DNA of 5,854 bases from an uncultured Oscillospiraceae bacterium (GTDB lineage: Bacteria; Bacillota; Clostridia; Oscillospirales; Oscillospiraceae). Positions 1 to 5,172 of the stretch are shown one piece after another (position 1 is the stretch's first letter; each line of letters begins with the position of its first letter). A program made the position numbers and the translations under genes. Under the pieces are notes generated by a model, which worked only from the letters and a program-made list of their open reading frames with translations, searched no databases and was not told the origin of the DNA. The stretch is from contig CAKUJA010000112.1 of assembly GCA_934661135.1 (NCBI GenBank), forward strand, positions 1 through 5,854. The letters run 5' to 3'.

Positions 1-10
1 TAGCGGGGAA

Positions 11-157
11 TGGCCCAGGCCAGCTTCTCTTGCCCTGCGGGCAATTCACCTTCAGAGTGAAAGGGGCAAAAAGCCCCCTTCGCGTTCAATCAAGCAGCTT
101 TTCAAACTTTTTAAGTTTGAAAAGCTGGACAGGCAGCGGGGCGAAAAGACTTTTTCG
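11..157. repeat. Non-coding chain of consecutive hairpins
   Basis: No convincing gene is seen in the first 233 bases. Short inverted repeats follow one another with little gap: TTGCCC/GGGCAA at 30-44, TTCAC/GTGAA at 45-61, GGGGC/GCCCC at 63-77, a 15-bp palindrome at 95-127, and CGAAAA/TTTTCG at 142-157. They lead into the terminator at 166-201. Such packing is unusual for plain intergenic DNA. It suggests either an interspersed palindromic repeat or the 3' part of a structured transcript entering from the left. The open frames here have no ribosome binding site and no recognisable protein. Which of the two explanations holds cannot be settled from one copy. Confidence 0.45.
95..127. repeat. 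15-bp perfect inverted repeat with 3-nt loop
   Basis: CAGCTTTTCAAACTT at 95-109 is the exact reverse complement of 113-127, with TTT as the loop. It is AT-rich and lacks a following T-tract on either strand, so it is not a standard terminator. It may belong to the surrounding hairpin chain, or act as a 3'-end or protein-binding site downstream of the minus-strand ferredoxin gene. Confidence 0.7.
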
Positions 158-165
158 ACACGCTG

Positions 166-201
166 AAGCGCCCATCCGGGATTGACGGATGGGCGCTTTT
201 T
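166..201 (+). terminator. Rho-independent terminator, rightward
   Basis: The 11-bp stem GCGCCCATCCG (168-178) pairs with 186-196 around a 7-nt loop. It is extended by two A-T pairs and followed by TTTTT at 197-201. The T-tract lies only on the plus-strand side. It therefore ends a transcript coming from the left and opposes the minus-strand ferredoxin gene. No gene for such a transcript is visible in the window. Confidence 0.75.
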
Positions 202-233
202 GAAATGGGCGGACAGCAGTATCCGCGCACACA

Positions 234-620
234 TCACTTTTCGACGACTTCGAGAAGCTCCATAGGACAGGCCTTGGCGCAGATGCCGCAGGCGATGCAC
301 TTGGAGGCAAAATCGCTCGTCTCGGCCTTGACCATAACGCCGAAGGGACAGGCTTCCTTGCACTTGCCGCAGCCGGTGCAGAGCTTCTTGTTGACGGTGT
401 AGACGCCCTTCGCATTCTGCGTGATGGCGCCGCTGGGACAGGCTTCGGCGCATTTGCCGCACTGGACGCAGAGCATCGGCTTGGCCGTGCCCTTGCGGTC
501 TACGATCTGAAGGCACGCCTTATCCGGGTCAAATTCTTTGTAGAAGGCGGTGGAACAGGCACGCACACACTCCAGACAGGCCATGCAGGCGACGCCTTTT
601 TTTGCAGTCAGTTTTTTCAT
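234..620 (-). CDS. Ferredoxin-like protein with four 4Fe-4S cluster motifs
   Basis: This 128-residue protein is an electron-transfer iron-sulfur protein of the 4Fe-4S dicluster type (HycB/CooF-like). Four CxxCxxCxxxC motifs are visible: C12-C15-C18-C22, C51-C54-C57-C61 (then Pro), C81-C84-C87-C91 (then Pro) and C108-C111-C114-C118 (then Pro). This is enough ligands for up to four clusters. The first motif lacks the usual following proline and is separated from the second by a 28-residue insert containing one more cysteine, C36. There is no signal peptide, so it should be cytoplasmic. The start is fixed by an AAAGGAG site 9-10 nt upstream and by a promoter at 693-721. Proteins of this shape often serve as small subunits of aldehyde:ferredoxin oxidoreductases or hydrogenase-type complexes. 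No partner gene is in the window, so the redox partner is unknown. Confidence 0.92.
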   Translation of the reverse strand: MKKLTAKKGVACMACLECVRACSTAFYKEFDPDKACLQIVDRKGTAKPMLCVQCGKCAEACPSGAITQNAKGVYTVNKKLCTGCGKCKEACPFGVMVKAETSDFASKCIACGICAKACPMELLEVVEK

Positions 621-692
621 GGGAACGAACTCCTTTTTGTTTGGGTGGCAGCGCGGGAGCGTATGCCCGAAGCTACCCAGTGTAGTTTAATT

Positions 693-721
693 ATTATACT
701 AAAATTTCTGACAAGAATCAA
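693..721 (-). promoter_or_regulatory. Sigma-A type promoter for the ferredoxin gene
   Basis: On the minus strand, TTGATT (716-721) and a perfect TATAAT (693-698) are separated by exactly 17 bp. Transcription would start near 686, giving a leader of about 65 nt before the ATG at 620. Confidence 0.75.
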
Positions 722-726
722 TATTT

Positions 727-756
727 TTCACCAAAATTGGAGAAGCCGCGCATACT
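727..756 (+). promoter_or_regulatory. Weak candidate promoter for the lipoprotein gene
   Basis: TTCACC (727-732) and CATACT (751-756) lie 18 bp apart on the plus strand. A second -10-like CATACTAG occurs at 772-779, without a good -35 at the right distance. Either could drive the lipoprotein gene. The match is modest. Confidence 0.3.
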
Positions 757-817
757 GGGGCGAAACACGGCCATACTAGCAAGCAGCAACAGAATTTTTT
801 CAAACGGAGGAACCGAT

Positions 818-1126
818 ATGAAGCGCTTTCTTGTTTTACTGACCGTGTGCTGTTTGCTGCTGACCGTGATGACGGCGTGCAGCGCAAGCGGCAGAATTGA
901 CGACCCGTACCGCGATGGATACGGCAATGTGTCAACAACGCGCGACGGGCGCGTGAACGGCACGAACGATGCCTACAACGGTATGGCCGGCCGGGAGTAC
1001 AATGGGACTGCCGGGCAGACGTATCGCAACGGCACATCCGGAACCGCCGGGCGGATAAACGGCAATGCCGGAACGAGCGGCTACACCGGGACGCAGCGCG
1101 GCACCGGCATGGCCGGCGGGCGATAA
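818..1126 (+). CDS. Small Gly/Asn/Thr-rich lipoprotein, unknown function
   Basis: This is a 102-residue protein. Residues 1-20 form a lipoprotein-type signal peptide: a positive MKR start, a hydrophobic LVLLTVCCLLLTVM core, and an M-T-A-C lipobox with Cys21 as the predicted acylated residue. The Met at the lipobox -3 position is slightly atypical. The mature part is charged near its start and then a low-complexity tail (about residues 45-102) with loose repeats of NG(T/M)AG and R-x-Y/N-x-G type, rich in Gly, Thr, Asn, Arg and Tyr. No known domain is recognisable. An in-frame ATG at 737 is rejected because GGAGGA sits just upstream of 818 and the signal peptide begins exactly there. It is probably a membrane-anchored surface protein with a disordered tail. 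It is monocistronic and ends at the terminator at 1133-1167. Confidence 0.85.
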   Translation: MKRFLVLLTVCCLLLTVMTACSASGRIDDPYRDGYGNVSTTRDGRVNGTNDAYNGMAGREYNGTAGQTYRNGTSGTAGRINGNAGTSGYTGTQRGTGMAGGR

Positions 1127-1132
1127 AGAAAA

Positions 1133-1167
1133 CCGCACATTCGCCGCATGGCGGATGTGCGGCTTTG
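1133..1167. terminator. Bidirectional terminator between convergent genes
   Basis: CCGCACATTCGCC (1133-1145) pairs with 1150-1162 around the loop GCAT, giving 13 bp with one G-U pair. It is followed on the plus strand by CTTTGTTTT. Read on the minus strand the flank is TTTTCTTTAT. It can end both the lipoprotein transcript and the minus-strand phosphatase operon. Confidence 0.85.
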
Positions 1168-1217
1168 TTTTGATGGGTGTGGAACGCGGGTCGACACGGG
1201 CATCACCCTACAACGAT

Positions 1218-2189
1218 TCAGGGGCGCTGCGGGACGGCGATGGAACGCTCCAGGCCGCCGGTGGTTGGGGTGAAGCCGAAATAGCGGAAATAACCGTAGG
1301 CCGGGTCGTCCGGCGGGAGGTTGACGCGGAGCATAGACTTCCCTGCCCGGCGCAGCTCACAGACGGCGCAGCCGATGAGCTGCTCGCCAAGGCGCTTGCC
1401 GCGGCGATCCTCATCGAGACGGAGGTCGAGAATCAGGCCGGTCTGCGCGTCCAGCTCACCGAGGCGGACAAGGCCGACCGGCGTATCGCGCAGACAGGCT
1501 TCATAGCAATCTGGCTCACAGGGACGGAACCAAAGGTTGAAATCACGCTTATCGCCGAACTGCCGCCACCATTTCTGGCGCTCGAACGTGGATATGTCCG
1601 GCGTGAGGTGGGACGTATCGTTGAGATAGTCGATGTGGAACGCGCCGTCGTAGGTCAGGTGCGAAACGGCGGTATTGTCGCAGTAGGGCGGCGTCTGGCC
1701 GCCGAGCAGGATGATTTGCAGGCCGCGCAGGACGCAGCCGTGCGTAAAGATTGCGACGGTCTGGCCGTCGTGCCGCGAGGCAATCTCCCGCAGGGCGGCG
1801 AGCATCCGCCCGGTATACTGCGGCCAAGTCTCGCTGCCCTCGACCGACCAGTGCTGCGCGTCGCGGTTGAACTGCTCCATGCGCTCCGGCTCGAACTGCT
1901 CGAGATAGCCGAACGGCTGATCTTCCCAGCGGCCGAGGTTTATTTCGCGCAGACGCGCATCGGTTTGCAGCGAGAGGTGCTTGGGGACATAGACGCTCGT
2001 GGCGGTTTTACAGGTGCGGTAGAGGTCGCTGGCGTAGCAGGCGTCGACCGGGACGGCGGCAAAGCGCCGTTCCAGCGCCGCAATTTGACGCAGGCCGTTT
2101 GGCGTAATGAGCGAATTATACTGGCCGTGGATGCGGCGGTAGGCGTTGCCCTCAGCTTCGGCGTGGCGGACGAGATAGATGCTTGTCAT
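1218..2189 (-). CDS. Histidine phosphatase fused to a C-terminal GNAT acetyltransferase domain
   Basis: This 323-residue protein has two domains. Residues 1 to about 200 are a histidine (phosphoglycerate-mutase-like) phosphatase: LVRHAE with catalytic R8-H9, the second arginine R58 in SDLYRT, acid E82 in LREINLGRWED, and the second histidine H150 in FTHG. All catalytic residues are present. Residues about 230-315 resemble a GNAT N-acetyltransferase: strands around VGLVRLGEL and LILDLRL, the acetyl-CoA loop RRGKRLGEQL (262-271), where R266 replaces the usual glycine, and the C-terminal AYGYFRYFGF (297-306). The N-terminal arm of the GNAT fold is reduced. The start has an AAAGGATGG site that overlaps the stop codon of the upstream gene 14 nt away, so the two are co-translated. 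Substrates are unknown. Phosphatases of this family act on small sugar phosphates, nucleotides or cofactor precursors. Confidence 0.88.
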   Translation of the reverse strand: MTSIYLVRHAEAEGNAYRRIHGQYNSLITPNGLRQIAALERRFAAVPVDACYASDLYRTCKTATSVYVPKHLSLQTDARLREINLGRWEDQPFGYLEQFEPERMEQFNRDAQHWSVEGSETWPQYTGRMLAALREIASRHDGQTVAIFTHGCVLRGLQIILLGGQTPPYCDNTAVSHLTYDGAFHIDYLNDTSHLTPDISTFERQKWWRQFGDKRDFNLWFRPCEPDCYEACLRDTPVGLVRLGELDAQTGLILDLRLDEDRRGKRLGEQLIGCAVCELRRAGKSMLRVNLPPDDPAYGYFRYFGFTPTTGGLERSIAVPQRP

Positions 2190-2203
2190 GGCGGTTCCAT
2201 CCT

Positions 2204-3118
2204 TTAAATGACCGTGGTATAGGCGAGAATCTGCTCGCGCATTTTCAGCGCCGCGTCGCGGGCGCAGGTCTGGTAGTCGCCGTCATCCTGCCGCTGCCAC
2301 GCGTAGATCACGCTGCGGCCGGCCATGACGACCGCGCCGTGCCCCAGCTTATCGAAGGCGTACTGGACGTCCTTGGCGCTGCCGCCCTGCGTGCCGTAGC
2401 CGGGAACGAGGAAGAACAGGCGGTCGTATTTTTCGCGGAGCGTACGCAGGACGGCGGGGTTCGTCGCGGCGGCGGCGATCCCGATCTCGGAATAGCCGTA
2501 TTTCCCAAAGCGGTCAGTGCTCCAGCGCATGGCAAGGTCAGCCATGACCTGATAGACCACACGGTCGCCCGAGAGGAGATCCTGTACCTCGCGGGCAGAT
2601 TTATTGGAGCTGCGGGCGATGATGAAAACGTTTTTGCCGTCTTTGCAATATTCGGTAAACGGCTTGACCGAGTCGCTGCCGAGGTAGCCGGTCATCAGAA
2701 CGCCGTCGCACGCATAGGGCGTGAACGACGTCTCTCCCACCTGAATGCTGCCGAAGCAGGCACGCGCCATCGCTTCGGCGTTGAGCGCGACATCAGCGCG
2801 CATGAGGTCGAGCAGGACGTAATAGCCGAGCGAACGCGCGTGGGCGAGCACTTCTTCCATGGCAGCGACACCGTCGGAGCCGAGCGCGGCGAACGCACCG
2901 CTGACAATGCTGACGGCGGGGACGATGCCCTGCAAGGCGTCGAGAATGCCGAAGGAAAACTGCTTGTAGCACTCGGCGGCGGCGCGGAGCGTGTCGCCGT
3001 ATTCGTGGCGCGCCGCGTCCTTGATGGACATCGGAAGCTCCAGAATGGACGGTGCAATGCAGATCATACTGGGATTTTTGGTTTTCCGGATTTTAGATTG
3101 TAAGACATCAATCGACAT
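2204..3118 (-). CDS. Orotidine-5'-phosphate decarboxylase-fold protein, probably not a functional decarboxylase
   Basis: The 304-residue protein matches type 2 OMP decarboxylases (PyrF) in length and along most of the chain. It has an N-terminal IDVLQSKI, then GYLGSDSVKPF (144-154), a long central region, the phosphate loop LVPGYGTQGG (237-246), and R268 in the final phosphate-binding strand. The active site is altered. The DxKxxD motif reads DLMRAD (104-109), so the catalytic lysine is Met106. The VKP lysine position is Ser70. The Asp of the usual GLDP motif is Ala22 in IAPS. D104 and D109 remain. I infer that it binds a phosphorylated ligand but does not decarboxylate OMP. The alignment was made from memory of the family. 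The start has a strong AAGGAGG site 7 nt upstream. It is the first gene of an operon with the phosphatase-GNAT fusion and would be transcribed through a MITE-like element at 3139-3295. Confidence 0.85.
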   Translation of the reverse strand: MSIDVLQSKIRKTKNPSMICIAPSILELPMSIKDAARHEYGDTLRAAAECYKQFSFGILDALQGIVPAVSIVSGAFAALGSDGVAAMEEVLAHARSLGYYVLLDLMRADVALNAEAMARACFGSIQVGETSFTPYACDGVLMTGYLGSDSVKPFTEYCKDGKNVFIIARSSNKSAREVQDLLSGDRVVYQVMADLAMRWSTDRFGKYGYSEIGIAAAATNPAVLRTLREKYDRLFFLVPGYGTQGGSAKDVQYAFDKLGHGAVVMAGRSVIYAWQRQDDGDYQTCARDAALKMREQILAYTTVI

Positions 3119-3138
3119 ACGGCTTCCTCCTTTTTATC

Positions 3139-3295
3139 TAGGGTGCATCTGAAAACTCCCAATGCACCCGGACAGCGGGTCTTTTTGCGGTGCGCCGCGT
3201 CATTGAAATACGTCAGTATTCCCGCGAAAAAATGTCTTGCTCAACGCAAAAATCCCTCGCTGCTGGTCACATCATGCGTTTTCAGATACACCCTA
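3139..3295. mobile_element. MITE-like element, copy 1 (157 bp)
   Basis: The ends are inverted repeats: TAGGGTGCATCTGAAAAC on the left and, on the right, the reverse complement of TAGGGTGTATCTGAAAAC (one mismatch). CTAG borders both sides (3138-3141 and 3293-3296), consistent with a duplicated TA or CTAG target. There is no coding capacity. Internal hairpins include GGGTGCAT/ATGCACCC, CCCG/CGGG and AATAC/GTATT. It is about 90% identical to copy 2, in the same orientation. The TA/CTAG border would suit IS5-family or IS630/mariner transposases acting in trans. The family assignment is inference. Confidence 0.8.
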
Positions 3296-3303
3296 GTATA
3301 GCA
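3295..3303 (-). promoter_or_regulatory. Extended -10 promoter for the decarboxylase-like operon
   Basis: On the minus strand this reads TGCTATACT, an extended -10 (TGn-TATACT). The -35 region is poor. Transcription would start near 3288, inside the right end of MITE copy 1, so the whole element becomes part of a leader of about 170 nt before the ATG at 3118. Confidence 0.5.
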
Positions 3304-3361
3304 TAATTCGGCAAAAAAGAACAGAAAATTTCACCGCTGTATTCTGTCCATCGATGCGTGG

Positions 3362-3367
3362 CATACT
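3362..3367 (+). promoter_or_regulatory. Candidate -10 box for the small membrane protein gene
   Basis: CATACT directly abuts the left end of MITE copy 2 and mirrors the minus-strand box at the other end of the 71-bp spacer. No clear -35 is present, so the call is weak. If used, copy 2 would form the leader of the gene at 3547. Confidence 0.3.
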
Positions 3368-3526
3368 AGGGTAGATCTGAAAACCCCCAACGTACCCGGA
3401 CAGCGGGTCTTTTCGCACTGTGCCGCGTCATGTTTCCTTGAAATACGTCAGTATTCCTGCGAAAAATGTCTTGCTCAACGCAAAAACCTCGCTGCCGGTC
3501 ACATCATGCGTTTTCAGATATACCTA
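3367..3526. mobile_element. MITE-like element, copy 2 (160 bp)
   Basis: It shares with copy 1 the ends (TAGGGTAGATCTGAAAAC; right end reverse complement TTAGGTATATCTGAAAAC) and nearly the whole interior. It differs by roughly a dozen substitutions, a 7-bp insertion near 3431-3438 and a few 1-2 bp deletions. The left border is CTAG and the right border CTAA. It ends directly against the ribosome binding site of the next gene. No transposase is encoded. Confidence 0.8.
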
Positions 3527-3546
3527 AGGAGAAAGGAGCTGATACA

Positions 3547-3717
3547 ATGCAGGTAAAGAGTTTTTTGCTGACCATGGGAGCAGGCATCGCCGTCGGTGCA
3601 ATCGGCGCGATGATGCTGCCGAAAAACAGCGAGGTCTACCAGTTCACGAACGACGCGGCCAGCACCATCAAGCAGGAGGCTGAGAAGGCCATTCAATCTA
3701 TGACAACATCCAACTGA
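3547..3717 (+). CDS. Small single-span membrane protein (56 aa), YtxH-like in shape
   Basis: MQVKSFLL begins a hydrophobic, glycine/alanine-rich segment (about residues 5-24, with GAGIAVGAIGAMML) that should span the membrane. It is followed by a short amphipathic, charged helix (residues 29-51, with KQEAEKAI). This layout resembles small YtxH-type proteins common in Firmicutes, but no conserved motif proves the family. The start at 3547 is chosen because AAAGGAG ends 8 nt upstream. The in-frame ATG at 3466 lies inside the MITE and has no such site. It stands alone between the MITE pair and the tRNA, and no clear terminator follows. Function unknown. Confidence 0.75.
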   Translation: MQVKSFLLTMGAGIAVGAIGAMMLPKNSEVYQFTNDAASTIKQEAEKAIQSMTTSN

Positions 3718-3749
3718 GGAAAAATTCTCTGGTTCCATGAAAATAATGC

Positions 3750-3778
3750 TTGCTTTTTCTGCCGGCGTGTGCTATTAT
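3750..3778 (+). promoter_or_regulatory. Promoter of the tRNA-Arg gene
   Basis: TTGCTT (3750-3755) and TATTAT (3773-3778) are spaced by 17 bp, giving a start near 3785, about 20 nt before the mature tRNA 5' end. Confidence 0.7.
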
Positions 3779-3804
3779 ACTAGGGCGCTGAGGAAACGCG
3801 CTAT

Positions 3805-3881
3805 GCGCCGGTAGCTCAGTTGGATAGAGTGACTGGCTACGAACCAGTAGGTCGGGGGTTCGAGTCCCTTCCGGCGTACCA
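3805..3881 (+). tRNA. tRNA-Arg (anticodon ACG)
   Basis: This is a complete 77-nt cloverleaf with encoded CCA (3879-3881). The acceptor GCGCCGG pairs with CCGGCGT (first pair G-U). The D arm is GCTC...GAGT. The anticodon stem ACTGG/CCAGT encloses the loop CTACGAA, with anticodon ACG at 3839-3841. The T arm is GGGGG/CCCTT around TTCGAGT. A34 is normally edited to inosine by TadA, to read CGU/CGC/CGA. The T stem has two G-U pairs but otherwise looks functional. Confidence 0.97.
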
Positions 3882-3916
3882 GAAAGAGCTGACCTTTCGG
3901 TCAGCTCTTTCTTTTT
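3882..3916 (+). terminator. Terminator of the tRNA-Arg gene
   Basis: The stem GAAAGAGCTGACC (3882-3894) pairs perfectly with 3899-3911 around the tetraloop TTTC and is followed by TTTTT. It begins directly after the CCA end. Confidence 0.92.
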
Positions 3917-3974
3917 ACACGTTTGGCGTTCGACATTACCGAAAAAACCAATCTACGTCATGGAGGATGGAAAG

Positions 3975-5048
3975 ATGAGCCGGATCGGTGAATTCTGCAA
4001 ACGAAAAAATATCGTTTTTTCCGCAAAGCGATACGGCATCGACGCGCTGGGCGCGATGGCGCAGGGGCTTTTCTGCTCACTGCTGATCGGTACGATCATC
4101 AAGACGCTCGGTGCGCAGCTCCACGTCGCATTCTTGACGGACATCGGCAGCTACGCGATGGCGGTTTCGGGGCCGGCGATGGCAATTGCGATCGGATATG
4201 CGCTTCAGGCGCCGCCGATGGTGCTGTTTTCCCTCGCAGCGGTTGGCTACGCAGCAAACGCGGAGGGCGGCGCGGGCGGCCCGCTGGCGGTTTTGATTAT
4301 TGCGATTGTGGCCGCGGAATGCGGGAAGGCCGTGAGCAAAGAAACAAAAATTGATATTCTGGTGACGCCAGCGGTGACAATTCTCATTGGCGTGGCGCTG
4401 GCCAAGTGGATTGCGCCGCCGATCGGCACAGCGGCTTCCGCCTTTGGCACGGTGATCGACAACGCGACAAAGCTGCAGCCGTTCTGGATGGGTATCGCGG
4501 TATCCGTTCTGGTGGGCGTTGCGCTGACGCTGCCGATTTCGTCGGCGGCGATCTGCTCCGTGCTCGGATTGACCGGGTTGGCAGGCGGCGCAGCCGTCGC
4601 CGGGTGCTGCGCCCAGATGGTCGGCTTTGCGGTGATGAGCTTCCGCGAGAACAGTTGGGGCGGTCTTGTCAGCCAGGGACTTGGCACGTCGATGCTGCAG
4701 ATGCCGAACATTGTGCGAAATCCGCGCGTGTGGATTGCACCGACGGTGGCATCCGCGATTACAGGGCCGATTGCGACGTGCGTCTTTCATCTAGAAATGA
4801 ACGGCGCACCGATCAACTCCGGGATGGGTACGTGCGGCCTTTGCGGGCCGATCGGCGTGTGGACCGGATGGCTTGCACCGACGGAGGAGGCCATCGCCAA
4901 GGGTGCGCAGGCCATCTCCCCTACCGCGTTTGACTGGATTGGATTGGCGCTGATTGCCATCGTGCTGCCGGCGGTCATTACGCCGCTGCTGAATATGATC
5001 TGCCGAAAGCTCGGTTGGGTCAAGGATGGCGATTTAAAGCTGTCGTAA
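3975..5048 (+). CDS. PTS EIIC-type membrane protein of the PfoR family
   Basis: This 357-residue polytopic membrane protein is rich in Gly, Ala and Ile and has about eight to ten hydrophobic segments. It matches the PTS EIIC_2 / PfoR family. The conserved signature is in the C-terminal half: FRENSWGG (223-230), SQGLGTSMLQMPNI (233-246), NPRVWIAP (249-256), SAITGPIAT (260-268) and a glycine-rich SGMGTCGLCGPIG (282-294). In Clostridium perfringens PfoR is linked to perfringolysin regulation, while other members are assumed to move a sugar or related solute. The substrate cannot be read from the sequence. No IIA or IIB gene lies nearby. The start at 3975 is preferred over the ATG at 3960 because GGAGG (3962-3966) then sits 8 nt upstream. 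The short gap after the tRNA terminator shows no clear promoter. The gene ends at a strong terminator. Confidence 0.88.
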   Translation: MSRIGEFCKRKNIVFSAKRYGIDALGAMAQGLFCSLLIGTIIKTLGAQLHVAFLTDIGSYAMAVSGPAMAIAIGYALQAPPMVLFSLAAVGYAANAEGGAGGPLAVLIIAIVAAECGKAVSKETKIDILVTPAVTILIGVALAKWIAPPIGTAASAFGTVIDNATKLQPFWMGIAVSVLVGVALTLPISSAAICSVLGLTGLAGGAAVAGCCAQMVGFAVMSFRENSWGGLVSQGLGTSMLQMPNIVRNPRVWIAPTVASAITGPIATCVFHLEMNGAPINSGMGTCGLCGPIGVWTGWLAPTEEAIAKGAQAISPTAFDWIGLALIAIVLPAVITPLLNMICRKLGWVKDGDLKLS

Positions 5049-5055
5049 AATTTAG

Positions 5056-5087
5056 GAGCCGGACAGAAATTCTGTCCGGCTCTTTTT
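5056..5087 (+). terminator. Terminator of the PfoR-like gene
   Basis: GAGCCGGACAG (5056-5066) pairs perfectly with 5072-5082 around a 5-nt loop and is followed by TTTTT at 5083-5087. Confidence 0.95.
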
Positions 5088-5135
5088 ATCGATTACGGCT
5101 TATGGTTTCTGTTGTTCGGCTGTCTAAAGCCAAGA

Positions 5136-5169
5136 AAAATCCCCGAAATCTCTCGATTTCGGGGATTTT
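5136..5169 (-). terminator. Terminator of a disrupted minus-strand tRNA gene
   Basis: AAAATCCCCGAAATC (5136-5150) pairs perfectly with 5155-5169 around TCTC. With A-runs on one arm and T-runs on the other, it can work in both directions. On the minus strand it follows the CCA of the tRNA remnant at 5173 by three bases, the normal place for a tRNA terminator. Confidence 0.75.
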
Positions 5170-5172
5170 CGA

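Noticed and set aside
737..817. Upstream in-frame ATG for the lipoprotein
   Set aside because: It would bury the signal peptide behind 27 residues. GGAGGA lies just before the ATG at 818.
1065..2207. A 380-codon plus-strand open frame across the phosphatase-GNAT region
   Set aside because: It is antisense to a gene with full catalytic motifs, lacks a ribosome binding site and shows no domain. It results from GC-rich codon use on the other strand.
2183..3103. A 306-codon plus-strand open frame across the PyrF-like gene
   Set aside because: It is antisense to a clear protein family match and its translation has no recognisable motif.
3139..3526. CRISPR-like repeat-spacer structure
   Set aside because: There are only two long copies with terminal inverted repeats and one 71-bp interval. 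This fits a MITE pair, not short regular repeats.
3466..3546. Upstream in-frame ATG for the small membrane protein
   Set aside because: It lies inside MITE copy 2 and lacks a ribosome binding site. AAAGGAG precedes 3547 at good spacing.
3960..3974. Upstream ATG for the PfoR-like gene
   Set aside because: It overlaps the GGAGG sequence that correctly serves the ATG at 3975 and has no site of its own.
3960..4790. Long minus-strand and alternative plus-strand open frames across the PfoR-like gene
   Set aside because: They are shadows of a hydrophobic, GC-rich coding sequence with no start signals or motifs.
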